From Rhodocytophaga rosea (GTDB taxonomy: Bacteria > Bacteroidota > Bacteroidia > Cytophagales > 172606-1): a stretch of DNA of 64,000 bases. The notes under the pieces are model-generated. The model did not search any database. It saw nothing but the letters and a program-made list of their open reading frames with translations, and was not told the origin of the DNA. Both the position numbers and the translations under genes were made by a program. Location: NCBI RefSeq assembly GCF_010119975.1, contig NZ_CP048222.1:6114501-6178500 (forward strand), written 5' to 3'. Shown in pieces: positions 7,822 through 16,692 of this stretch; the first letter of the stretch is position 1, and every line of letters begins with the position of its first letter.

Positions 7822-8512
7822 AGCCTGCGTTAAAAATATTAAATTAAAAACTGGTTTAATATAACGAATGTAGCTTCCTGACACAAAAAACCAATAAAAA
7901 CTTAAAGCCGCAACCTGCTTAGCCAAAACATTGACTGGTAAAGTGTGAACTGGTGTATAAATACCTTCAGTTTAATCGGGTTATTCCAGTATAATCTTTA
8001 AAATTCTGGCGATAAGTGAAGGGAACTCAAGCTTTACAGTGATATATTTTTATCTGCTATATTATCCGGATTCGACAAAAAAGTATAGACAGTCTAATCA
8101 AATAAAAAATTATTCAATACTGTTATGAATAATGCAATATTATAGCTACATTTTGATTATCAATTCATTAGCATTTCCAGCACCCCCATTAACTTTGTAA
8201 TTCTTTTAACAGAAATTTTTCTTTCATAAGAAAACATATACCCATTGTTTACTTGTGGACTGATAGTTTCTTTAAAAGTCCAACCCAGTGAATTATTAGC
8301 TTATTAAACTTAGCTGTAAAGTCAAATTACCTGCAAAACACACCTTGAGCCAGATTGAATTACAGTACCAATCACAACAGACAATTAAACGGTTCCTATC
8401 GCAGCCTACGCTGGGAAGGCCATGGAAAGAATGCCATCTGCGGGTAAAATATGTTAGAGCTGTATTGAATTATCTGTGAAGAATATTATAAAAACTAAAC
8501 CTATACTCCTGT
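7822..8512. other. Long intergenic stretch, AT-rich, with one weak open frame
   Basis: 691 bases. It should contain the promoter of the RibA-like gene (leftward) and of the flavoprotein gene at 8513. A TAACTTTG (8190-8197) fits the -7 consensus but has no clear -33 partner. A short frame without a start codon (8300-8479) is described separately. Otherwise I see only AT-rich sequence with minor palindromes around 8110-8130. Confidence 0.4.
8300..8479 (+). other. Possible C-terminal remnant of a basic protein
   Basis: An open frame of 59 codons, ending in TGA at 8477-8479, without ATG. Its composition is protein-like (many Gln, Lys and Arg, then Pro-Trp-Lys-Glu-Cys-His and Val-Arg-Ala-Val-Leu-Asn-Tyr-Leu). 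I do not recognise it, and it may be chance. Confidence 0.2.
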
Positions 8513-9178
8513 ATGAAATTGTTAAACATTATCGCTTCTCCCAGAGGCCCAAAGTCCCGCACGCTTAGTATTGCCAGGGAATTTCTTCACACCTTACAGG
8601 AAAAATATCCTGAGCTCATCATTGAGGATCTGGACCTTTTTAAAGAAAACCTCCCGGATGTATTCTGGGGAGAGGTAGCTGCCAAATATGTCCTGATGCA
8701 AGGAGGCGTACTGGATAAAAATTCCCAGATCTCCTGGAACCGGATTTTAAACTATTCTAAAGCTTTTTTGGAAGCAGATCTGTATCTGATCTCTACGCCA
8801 ATGTGGAATTTTTCTATTCCCTACAAACTCAAGCAATATATAGACATTATTGTACAGGCAGGAGTTCTGTTTAAGATCACCGAAAGAGGGGTAGAAGGTC
8901 TGGTTAAGAATAAGAAAATGGTTTGTATCACTACCAGGGGAAATGATTATGGCGAAGGAATGCCTATGCATGCCTGTGATTTTCAGGAACCGTATTTACG
9001 CTCTATTTTTGGCCTTGTCGGCATTACAGACATCACATTTGTTAATGCCCAGCCGCTTGATTTTCATCCCTCACTTACAACGGCCAGGCTTGATGTAGCG
9101 AAAGAAGAAGCCAGAGCCATAGCTGCTACTTATGAAATGCCACTGGTTGTTTCGGATAATGGTGTTCAACAGGTATGA
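8513..9178 (+). CDS. azoR: FMN-dependent NADH-azoreductase-like flavoprotein
   Basis: 221 residues with a flavodoxin-like fold. The FMN phosphate loop is Ala-Ser-Pro-Arg-Gly-Pro-Lys-Ser-Arg-Thr (8-17), and Thr-Pro-Met-Trp-Asn-Phe-Ser-Ile-Pro (about 94-102) is the flavin-binding segment typical of AzoR/AcpD proteins. These enzymes reduce quinones and azo compounds with NADH in the cytoplasm and protect against electrophiles. Length fits the family (about 200-215). It lies in a group of redox genes (two SDRs, an AhpD-like protein) with separate regulators, not in one operon. Confidence 0.85.
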   Translation: MKLLNIIASPRGPKSRTLSIAREFLHTLQEKYPELIIEDLDLFKENLPDVFWGEVAAKYVLMQGGVLDKNSQISWNRILNYSKAFLEADLYLISTPMWNFSIPYKLKQYIDIIVQAGVLFKITERGVEGLVKNKKMVCITTRGNDYGEGMPMHACDFQEPYLRSIFGLVGITDITFVNAQPLDFHPSLTTARLDVAKEEARAIAATYEMPLVVSDNGVQQV

Positions 9179-9308
9179 TAAAGAAAGTGGTGGATAGGTA
9201 AGATTGAATTTAAAAATACCTTCCTGCCACTCGATAAAGTTTAATGGGAAAAATTTACGTTTGGAACTTTCTGTTACTGACCTGTTATAACTGACTAATA
9301 ACTAAGAG

Positions 9309-10124
9309 TTATCCATTGTCCTGGAATCCTGGATAGAGCGTCATGCCGCCATCTACAATCAGGGTAATGCCATGTACATAATCCGATTCGTCAGATGCCA
9401 GCCAGACAGCAGCTGCCCCGATATCTGAAGTTTCGCCCACCCGGTTGTAAGGAATGAGTTTGAGTAGTTTTTTTTCTGCCTCTGGTGTTTCCCAGGCTTC
9501 GTTATTAATAGGCGTTTTAATGGCACCAGGAGCAATACTGTTAACGCGGATTTTATACTGCGCCAGTTCCTGGGCGATGGATTTCATCAACAGCATGACT
9601 CCCCCTTTGGAAGCGGCATAGTTGACATGTCCGGCCCAGGGAATAATTTCATGCACCGAACTCATGCAGATGATCTTGCCAGCTGCTTTGGATCTTTCTG
9701 GCACTACACCCCGGCGGATAAATTCTTTGGCAGCTTCCCTGGCGCATAAAAATTGTCCGGTAAGATTAATGCCCAATACCGTATTCCACTCATCAAGGGT
9801 CATGTCTACAAACTTTGCATCTTTCTGTAAACCGGCATTGTTTACCAGAATATCAATAGTACCAAAAGTGTCGTACATTTCTTTGAACATGCTTAATACC
9901 TCTGCTTCATTGCTCACATCGGCTTTGATGGCAATAGCTTCTCCGCCTGCGGCTTTTATTTCATCTACCGTATGCTGGGCACCTTTAAGGCTGCTGGCAT
10001 AGTTTACGACAACTTTGGCTCCTTCAGCAGCCAGGGCTTTGGCTACCCCAGCACCAATTCCTGAACTGGCTCCGGTGACCAGGGCTACCTGGCCTTTTAA
10101 TTTCTGAGTGGTTTTGTTTTCCAT
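9309..10124 (-). CDS. Glucose 1-dehydrogenase-like SDR
   Basis: 271 residues. Thr-Gly-Ala-Ser-Ser-Gly-Ile-Gly at 17-24 binds NAD(P); Asn-Asn-Ala-Gly at 96-99; the catalytic Ser near 157, Tyr170 and Lys174; and a C-terminal Asp-Gly-Gly-Met-Thr-Leu-Tyr-Pro-Gly-Phe that is close to bacterial glucose 1-dehydrogenases. It would oxidise a sugar or similar polyol to the lactone with NAD(P). The exact substrate is inference. It is transcribed away from the AhpD-like gene, with 304 bases between them. Confidence 0.85.
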   Translation of the reverse strand: MENKTTQKLKGQVALVTGASSGIGAGVAKALAAEGAKVVVNYASSLKGAQHTVDEIKAAGGEAIAIKADVSNEAEVLSMFKEMYDTFGTIDILVNNAGLQKDAKFVDMTLDEWNTVLGINLTGQFLCAREAAKEFIRRGVVPERSKAAGKIICMSSVHEIIPWAGHVNYAASKGGVMLLMKSIAQELAQYKIRVNSIAPGAIKTPINNEAWETPEAEKKLLKLIPYNRVGETSDIGAAAVWLASDESDYVHGITLIVDGGMTLYPGFQDNG

Positions 10125-10428
10125 GAATATGTGAATGTATAGCTGGGTTAAACATTATTTTAAGACCCGTTTTGTATAGAAAATGCAATCTGCGTAACGG
10201 TTCACAGCAGACATAATCTACTGATTTCGTAATGTTCACGCAATATCGTGAAAATGGTTAGCTTCCTTCCACCAGAAGGCTGAAGGAAAATTGTCCATCT
10301 ATCTGCGGCTTTTCTCCATTTTATACGGCCTGTGCTTGCTGCATCTTTGTATCAACATCAAGGCAAACAACTACCGGTAAAAGTTTGAAGAGATGGAAAA
10401 TATGTTTTTTACTTTAAAATATCAATCC
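10125..10428. other. Divergent promoter region
   Basis: About 300 bases between the leftward SDR and the rightward AhpD-like gene. It must hold both promoters. A CATCTTTG near 10340 is one base from the TAnnTTTG element and could serve the rightward gene. No clear operator or hairpin was seen. Confidence 0.4.
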
Positions 10429-10986
10429 ATGCAACGTATAACTGCTTTAAATCCCGATACTGCCACAGGCAAAACAAAAGATCTTTTCAATAAAGTACAA
10501 CAGAAACTAGGACTGGTGCCCAACATGATGCGGACTATGGGTACTTCACCGGCTGTACTGAATGCCTATTTATCGCTCAGCGGTGCGCTGGCAGAAGGTA
10601 AAATTGGTGCTGCGCTCGGAGAAAAAATTGCCCTGCTGGTAGCTGAACTCAATGAATGTGATTATTGTGCAGCTGCTCACCACTTTATCGGAGAAAAGCT
10701 GGTAAAAATAGACAAAGCCAGTATTGAATCCAGCCGGCAAGGTAAATCTGAGAATAGCCGAATTCAGGCCGCTTTAACTTTTGCCAAAACACTGGTAGAA
10801 AAACAAGGCCGTTTTACCAATGCTGATGTAGATAATGTGTATCTGGCAGGTTTTACAGAAGGAGAAATAGGTGAGATTGTCGGGCATGTCGCACTAAATA
10901 TTTTCACCAATTATTTCAACAATACAGCCAGAACGGTAGTGGATTTTCCTAAGGTAGAATTATTATCCGGCGTTTCACACACCTAA
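10429..10986 (+). CDS. AhpD-like carboxymuconolactone decarboxylase family protein
   Basis: I favour ATG 10429, which gives 185 residues starting directly before Arg-Ile-Thr-Ala-Leu-Asn; an in-frame ATG at 10393 adds 12 residues of poor quality. The active segment Glu-Cys-Asp-Tyr-Cys-Ala-Ala-Ala-His-His has the Cys-x2-Cys pair (77 and 80) and the following His of alkylhydroperoxidase-D-type proteins. Such proteins reduce peroxides or serve as disulfide relays. The gene precedes an AraC-type regulator in the same direction, with a gap of 170 bases that contains a good promoter, so the two are probably not one transcript. Confidence 0.85.
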   Translation: MQRITALNPDTATGKTKDLFNKVQQKLGLVPNMMRTMGTSPAVLNAYLSLSGALAEGKIGAALGEKIALLVAELNECDYCAAAHHFIGEKLVKIDKASIESSRQGKSENSRIQAALTFAKTLVEKQGRFTNADVDNVYLAGFTEGEIGEIVGHVALNIFTNYFNNTARTVVDFPKVELLSGVSHT

Positions 10987-11110
10987 TCAACAATTGCTTC
11001 CACAGCTTGCATCTCCCTATTCCCTTACAGAGGAAATGATCTTACTTAATTTTCCTTCCAAGGGGATGGGGATGTGTTTCATCCGTTTCTTTTCTTGTGC
11101 CACTCTTTTA

Positions 11111-11139
11111 TTGGCAAAATAATTAATCCTGTATTTTTG
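11111..11139 (+). promoter_or_regulatory. Promoter of the AraC-type gene
   Basis: TATTTTTG at 11132-11139 fits TAnnTTTG exactly, with TTGG at 11111 about 18 bases upstream. It lies just before the start codon, so the leader would be only a few bases long. Confidence 0.55.
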
Positions 11140-11153
11140 AAAAAATATTACTT

Positions 11154-12044
11154 ATGATGTCGCAAACTGACTATACCCTGGTGCATCCACAAAACGGAAA
11201 GCTGGCATTCAGCTTAAACTATTTTGAAGGAAACGAGCTTTTTCAGCAGGTTCAGCGGCATAATTATTATTCTGTGATCTGGGTGCAGGAAGGACAAGGC
11301 ATACTCAATTCAGATTTTTTTGAAAACTGTTTTTCTGCCAGTTCCATGATGTTTTTTTCACCTTATCAGCCTTTTAAGCTTACTGCTTCAACTACTATTA
11401 AGGGAATAACCATGCGTTTTCACCCGGACTTCTATTGCATTTATAAACACAACAAAGAGGTAAGCTGCAATGGAATCCTGTTCAATAATATCTACCAGCC
11501 ACCCTTTGTTCAGGTTCCGGAAAAAGACATTCCTATGTTTATGCATTTGATTTTGCAGATACAGGAAGGCATACAAAGTACACAAATGGGTCAATATGAA
11601 CTGCTGATTTCTTACCTGAAAATTGTACTGATCCAGGCGACGAGGCTAAAAATTAACCAGCATCCACAGGCAAAAGAAGACTTTGTAGCCGGAGAAGAGC
11701 CATTTATCCTGCAAACCCTGAAAGATAAAATCGAAGAAAACTTCAAAACCAAACATGCTCCGGGAGACTATGCAGACATGCTTCATATCACGCCCAAAGC
11801 CCTGGCAAAGCTTACCAAAACTCATTTCAATAAAACCCTTACTACCTTAATCGCCGAGCGCATCGTAATCGAGGCCAAACGCGAACTCTACCTGACCAGC
11901 AAACCGGTAAAAGAGATTGCCTATAATCTGGGTTTCAATGATGAGTATTATTTCAGCCGGTTCTTTAAAAATAATACCACCATTTCTCCGGTCACTTACC
12001 GGGAAACGGTTGGGTTTGGAAAAGGCGAAATCCTGTCTGCCTGA
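11154..12044 (+). CDS. AraC family transcriptional regulator
   Basis: 296 residues; ATG at 11154 or 11157. The N-terminal half is a cupin-like ligand domain and the C-terminal 100 residues form the double helix-turn-helix (Lys-Ala-Leu-Ala-Lys-Leu-Thr-Lys-Thr-His-Phe-Asn-Lys, then Val-Lys-Glu-Ile-Ala-Tyr-Asn-Leu-Gly-Phe-Asn-Asp-Glu-Tyr-Tyr-Phe-Ser-Arg-Phe-Phe-Lys). The second motif is the classic AraC signature. It probably activates a nearby gene, with the AhpD-like gene or the SDR across the divergent region as candidates. Confidence 0.9.
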   Translation: MMSQTDYTLVHPQNGKLAFSLNYFEGNELFQQVQRHNYYSVIWVQEGQGILNSDFFENCFSASSMMFFSPYQPFKLTASTTIKGITMRFHPDFYCIYKHNKEVSCNGILFNNIYQPPFVQVPEKDIPMFMHLILQIQEGIQSTQMGQYELLISYLKIVLIQATRLKINQHPQAKEDFVAGEEPFILQTLKDKIEENFKTKHAPGDYADMLHITPKALAKLTKTHFNKTLTTLIAERIVIEAKRELYLTSKPVKEIAYNLGFNDEYYFSRFFKNNTTISPVTYRETVGFGKGEILSA

Positions 12045-12164
12045 AGCAGGTGAAATTTGCCTGATTGGTTGCCGTTTTGGCTTTTAAGGGCAAGATTAAC
12101 TGCTGATCTATAAGCTTTTCTTCCTGCACTTTAGTATATTTAGAAAATATAGTATGGTGTGGTT

Positions 12165-14201
12165 ATGAGAAGGTTAGCAGCGATAATGTTTACTGACATG
12201 GTTGGGTACAGTGCCCTCACGCAACAAAATGAGGCACTGGCGCTGGCATTGCTGGAAGAACACCGGAAAATTGTACGTCCCATTGTGGATAGTCATGAAG
12301 GAAGAGAAATAGAAACTGCCGGCGATTCATTTTTTATTGAGTTTAACAGCGCGGTAGACGCAGCCAACTGTGCCATACAAATTCAATCTACCTTTCACGA
12401 ACGCAATAAGGCCGAACCCCAGGAACGCCATATCCGCCTGCGTATAGGACTGCATATTGGCGATGTGGTGTATATGGATAAACATGTGCATGGCGATGGG
12501 GTAAATATTGCCGCCAGAATGGAGCCGCTTGCTATGCCTGGGGGAATTTGTATCTCTGAAGATGTAGCCAGGCAGATCCGGAATAAAATATCTTTTCCGG
12601 TGCTGAAGCTAGGTGCTGAACGGCTGAAGAATATTTCTATGCCGATGGATATTTATTGTATTGTGCTTCCCTGGCTTAAATCGGATCAACGCACGAAAAG
12701 AACCTATGTCCCTAAAAGGGTACGTATGTATAGTTTAGCCTTGTTTCTGGGAATTTTACTGATTGCTGCCGGATGGTATTTTTTTATGCACAAGCTAACC
12801 TTTCAAGAGGCAGATGTTTCCCGTTTCCGGCTGGCAGTTCTGCCCTTGTCTAATATCAGCAGCGATACGCAGGATGAATATTTTGCCGATGGCATGACCG
12901 AAGAACTCATTTCTAACCTTTCAAAGATCGGGGGGCTGAATGTAATTGCCAGAACATCCATCATGAAATATAAAAATATGAACAAGGACATTGCTGAAAT
13001 CGGAGATGAACTGATGGTAGGAAGTATACTGGAGGGGAGTGTACGCAAGTTTGAAAACAAGGCCAGGATTACCGTTCAGTTGATTGATGTAGCTACCCAG
13101 GAAAACCTCTGGTCGATGGATTACGACCGGGAATTACGGGATATATTTATGATTCAGAGTGAAATAGCCCAAAGTGTAGCCGATGAATTAAAAGTAAGGC
13201 TGGTTTCTACAGAAAAGGAGCAGCTGGACAAAAGGTATACCCAGGATATGGTGGCTTTTCAGGAATACCTGGTGGGCAAGCATTACCTGAATAAAAAAAC
13301 GTCGGAGAGTATTCAAAACTCAATTATCCACCTTGAAAAGTCAGTGCAACTAGATCCAGCTTTTGCGCTGCCTTATGCCAGTCTGGCGTATGCGTATGCA
13401 CTTACAGCTGCGGCAGGCTATGGAAATATTCCCAGGAATGTGGCTGAATCAAAAGCCAGGGAGGCTGTAATGCGTTCGCTTGAGCTGGATAACACACTGG
13501 CAGAAGCACATGCGGCTCTTGGGTATATCAGGTTCCGGATCGACTGGAACTGGAAGGAGGCAGAAAAAGAATTTAAACAAGCCATTGCCCTCAAACCAGG
13601 GTATGCTACCGCCCATGAATGGTATGCTTTATTTCTGGCCATCCATTCCAGGTTAGACGAATCGCTGCAGGAAATACAAAAAGCCTATGCCCTCGATCCA
13701 CTCTCTCCCAGTGTAAATAATGGCTTAGCCAGAATATATCATTTCAGAAATGAGCCGGACAAAGCGATTGCCCAGAGTAAAAGAACCTTTGTGATCGATC
13801 CTACGTTTGCCGAGGCTTACTTTACGCTGGGCATGACATACTTAAAGAAAGAAGAATTTGAAAATGCAGAGCGGGAATTACAGAAGGCAATCAGTCTGGC
13901 TGGCCGCCGTCCGGTAATGCTGGCTATTTTGGGAGCTACCTATGTCCATACAGGAAAAATGGCAGAAGCAAAAGCCCTGCTAGCTGAGCTGCAAACTCCT
14001 CCCATGAATAATGATAAGCTCTATGCAAGCAGTTTTATTCTCAATAAACTGGGAAAAGTGGATGAGTCATTGTCTATTCTGGAAAAACTGATGGATGAGA
14101 AATATGGCATTCTGGTCTATATGAAAGTAGAAAACCGGTTTATAAATGACGATAATAATCCAAGATATCAACGGATGCTGCAAAAGATGGGACTAGAGTG
14201 A
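12165..14201 (+). CDS. Class III nucleotide cyclase with TolB-like and TPR domains
   Basis: I use ATG 12165; a GTG two codons earlier is possible. 678 residues. The cyclase domain (1-165) has both metal Asp residues (Asp11 in Phe-Thr-Asp-Met-Val-Gly; Asp54 in Ala-Gly-Asp) and Gly-Val-Asn-Ile-Ala-Ala-Arg. A membrane helix follows near 190-208, then a TolB-like/FlgO-type domain (about 225-350) and seven or more TPR units to the end. The two base-selecting positions are odd: Glu50 where adenylate cyclases have Lys, and His107 where they have Asp or Thr. The cyclase faces the cytoplasm and the TPR part the periplasm, if the single helix is real. The product nucleotide is uncertain. Confidence 0.85.
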   Translation: MRRLAAIMFTDMVGYSALTQQNEALALALLEEHRKIVRPIVDSHEGREIETAGDSFFIEFNSAVDAANCAIQIQSTFHERNKAEPQERHIRLRIGLHIGDVVYMDKHVHGDGVNIAARMEPLAMPGGICISEDVARQIRNKISFPVLKLGAERLKNISMPMDIYCIVLPWLKSDQRTKRTYVPKRVRMYSLALFLGILLIAAGWYFFMHKLTFQEADVSRFRLAVLPLSNISSDTQDEYFADGMTEELISNLSKIGGLNVIARTSIMKYKNMNKDIAEIGDELMVGSILEGSVRKFENKARITVQLIDVATQENLWSMDYDRELRDIFMIQSEIAQSVADELKVRLVSTEKEQLDKRYTQDMVAFQEYLVGKHYLNKKTSESIQNSIIHLEKSVQLDPAFALPYASLAYAYALTAAAGYGNIPRNVAESKAREAVMRSLELDNTLAEAHAALGYIRFRIDWNWKEAEKEFKQAIALKPGYATAHEWYALFLAIHSRLDESLQEIQKAYALDPLSPSVNNGLARIYHFRNEPDKAIAQSKRTFVIDPTFAEAYFTLGMTYLKKEEFENAERELQKAISLAGRRPVMLAILGATYVHTGKMAEAKALLAELQTPPMNNDKLYASSFILNKLGKVDESLSILEKLMDEKYGILVYMKVENRFINDDNNPRYQRMLQKMGLE

Positions 14202-14427
14202 TTAAGTGAGTAATTCTAATTGGTATATAACGGTTGATGTGAAAAGAGATGCTATACTCAATTGTTGTTGGTGTTTCGCTTCTAATCGTTAGCAACATAG
14301 TACTAAATCAACAGTTTGCAGAAAGCTTGGGTGGGATTGAAAATTAGCCTTTCAGTGTTAGTATAAAGAATATCTTCAGACAGGCATCTGTTTTGCCATA
14401 CCTATTCCTGAGAATAAACTCAAATGT

Positions 14428-15156
14428 ATGTGTACGCTCACTTATCTGCCTATTACAAATAAGGGATTTATTCTTACTTCCAGCCGGGATGAAAGAACCA
14501 GCCGCCGCACGGCACTTACTCCACAAACAAATCTGATAGGGGCGCAAATGATCATTTATCCGAAAGATGCACAGGGAGGAGGCACCTGGATTGCGGCTTC
14601 GGCGACGAGAACTGTATGTTTGCTCAATGGTGCTTTTAAGCCGCACCGTTCATTAGCTCCCTATAAACATAGCCGGGGTAAAGTAGTACTGGCCCTTTTT
14701 GAATATGATTCTATACACAGTTTCGTAACTCAGTACGATTTTAAAGGCATTGAGCCCTTTACTTTAATTGTAATAGAGAATGATGTTCTGTATGAGCTAC
14801 GCTGGAATGGTACCCGTTATTATTTTAAAACACTTGATGCAGCAATACCTCATATCTGGTCGTCGGTAACCTTATATAATCCACAGGTACGGAGCCGGAG
14901 AAAAAGCTGGTTTACAAAATGGCTGTTAAGTGCAGATGAGTACTCGGTGGATTCTATCCGCCTGTTCCATAAAACCGCTGGCGCTGAAGATCCGTTAAAT
15001 AGCTTTGTGATGAACCGCAACAATGATGTTCGTACGGTGAGCCTGACAAGTATTGTCCGTAAGGAGCAGGAGGTGGAAATGATCTACGAAGATTTGCTCC
15101 GCCAGCAAACTCACCGGGTTTTACTTCAGGAACGTATGCAGGTTTTGGAAAGATAG
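14428..15156 (+). CDS. NRDE (TANGO2-like) family protein
   Basis: 242 residues starting Met-Cys-Thr-Leu-Thr-Tyr, with Cys2 as the N-terminal nucleophile-like residue, and the family signature Ser-Arg-Asp-Glu at about 22-25. Eukaryotic TANGO2 is linked to haem or lipid handling; the bacterial role is unknown. Cytoplasmic, with no signal peptide. Spacing to both neighbours exceeds 220 bases, so it is likely a single transcript. Confidence 0.85.
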   Translation: MCTLTYLPITNKGFILTSSRDERTSRRTALTPQTNLIGAQMIIYPKDAQGGGTWIAASATRTVCLLNGAFKPHRSLAPYKHSRGKVVLALFEYDSIHSFVTQYDFKGIEPFTLIVIENDVLYELRWNGTRYYFKTLDAAIPHIWSSVTLYNPQVRSRRKSWFTKWLLSADEYSVDSIRLFHKTAGAEDPLNSFVMNRNNDVRTVSLTSIVRKEQEVEMIYEDLLRQQTHRVLLQERMQVLER

Positions 15157-15406
15157 TTCTAATCTCATATAAACATTTGATAAGCACGCCTCATTTTAGC
15201 GTAAATGGATGAAAACAGGATCTTCTTATGCTGTATCTGAAAAAAATAAAAGATTGTATGTAGAAATAGACACTCCTTTCATCAGGTAAAGCTGCTACTG
15301 TGTGAGCGACCTGTTGTAAAAACGAATCTAAGATAAGGTGTTAAAATACTAAGAATTTTAAAGCAGCGTTAGCAAGTACTTTAACCGCTAAACCTGAATT
15401 GTTTGT

Positions 15407-16018
15407 ATGAATATTATTGTATTAAACTTTCTGGCTGGTGCCATTGTCAGCTTTCTGGGTTCATTGCCTGTAGGTGTACTTAACGTTACCATCATACATA
15501 TTGCCTTACGGAGGGGATTGAGTGCCGCGTTTTACTTTGCTATTGCTTGTGCTATCATTGAATTGATATACAGTTATATAGCCGTTCTGCTTACCCAGGC
15601 AGCCTTTCACCTGGAAGCCTTCACATTGTGGTTTCATATCTTTTCCATCCTGGTATTTATGGGAGCAGGTATTTACTATTTACGCAAAAAACCTTCTTCT
15701 CCCAAAAGCCCGAATCATGCCCAGGCTTTCTACCAGGGAACCATCTTAAGCATTATGAACATAGTTGCCATTCCTTTCTGGCTTATTTATACTTCTCTGC
15801 TCTCCTCCCACCAGTGGATACAACTGGATTCCCAGGTGAGCATTACCTATTATATCAGTGGGATTGCATTAGGAACCTTACTCTCTCTGCTGAGTTTTGC
15901 GCTGTTCAGCCATAAAATCAATCAGCGGTTTGTGCTGGAAAGTGTAAAAGTAAACCGGATCATGGGTTTGCTGCTGATTGCGACTTCATTGGTAGAAGCG
16001 GTTTATATATTGCAGTAA
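15407..16018 (+). CDS. LysE family amino acid exporter-like membrane protein
   Basis: 203 residues with six predicted membrane helices. The first, with Gly-Ser-Leu-Pro-Val-Gly-Val-Leu-Asn, is the LysE/RhtB hallmark (Pro-Gly-Pro region), here in the form common in Bacteroidota. The family exports amino acids or related small molecules across the inner membrane. The substrate cannot be told from sequence. Confidence 0.85.
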   Translation: MNIIVLNFLAGAIVSFLGSLPVGVLNVTIIHIALRRGLSAAFYFAIACAIIELIYSYIAVLLTQAAFHLEAFTLWFHIFSILVFMGAGIYYLRKKPSSPKSPNHAQAFYQGTILSIMNIVAIPFWLIYTSLLSSHQWIQLDSQVSITYYISGIALGTLLSLLSFALFSHKINQRFVLESVKVNRIMGLLLIATSLVEAVYILQ

Positions 16019-16080
16019 GATAGGCGTTGGCCAGTAGTTATAGGGCTAATTGTTTGTCTTAATTTGTTATACAAAGAAAA

Positions 16081-16491
16081 ATGAGTTCAATCCAAGGTAT
16101 TATTATATTTAGATACACGAAGAATGCGGAGGAATTAAACCAATTATGGAATAAATGGCTATTTCTGGGATCTGATGAAAAATATCACAAGCTGAAAAGA
16201 GAAACTAATAAAGCCTCAAAAACGAATCTGTATATTCTGCCATTCGATTATGGTTATTTTGAGACAAATGAAGTCATTCCTATAAGTGAAATAGAGAAAG
16301 AAAAGCTAGAAGATATAGCATTTATCATTACACCAAAAAATGAGTTTCTATACTATTATGATTATGAAGCTGCTGATATGTCTGACTATTATAAATACCT
16401 GATATATCTGAAGCCTTCTTTTAATGAAATTATTGAACAAACAATTGAAAAGTATAAGGATTACTTTGTTTCCTATGCGAGATGCCAATGA
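16081..16491 (+). CDS. Protein of unknown function
   Basis: 136 residues, cytoplasmic by appearance, with many Tyr, Lys and Glu, and no signal peptide or membrane helix. A run of Tyr-Tyr-Tyr-Asp-Tyr-Glu sits near residue 103. It starts 62 bases after the LysE-like gene and could be cotranscribed with it. No family is recognised. Its lower G+C than the neighbours may point to recent acquisition. Confidence 0.65.
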   Translation: MSSIQGIIIFRYTKNAEELNQLWNKWLFLGSDEKYHKLKRETNKASKTNLYILPFDYGYFETNEVIPISEIEKEKLEDIAFIITPKNEFLYYYDYEAADMSDYYKYLIYLKPSFNEIIEQTIEKYKDYFVSYARCQ

Positions 16492-16692
16492 TAAAAAGCG
16501 CACAAGCTAAGCTACTGTTTACTTCCCTGCTTACTTTCAACTTCTTCGTATCAACCTGTTTGTAGCAGTCCGTTATAAAATTTAAGAAATAATATAAACC
16601 TTGATTACATACATTCATTTTTCCAACTTGCAATCGTTTTACTATACTTTGTCTAATATTTTGTGTAGTTATTTGCATAGAATCATCTGTAC

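Noticed and set aside
16430-16678. 82-codon minus-strand frame before coaBC
   Set aside because: Overlaps the end of the 16081 gene and lies in AT-rich leader sequence; no homologue recognised.
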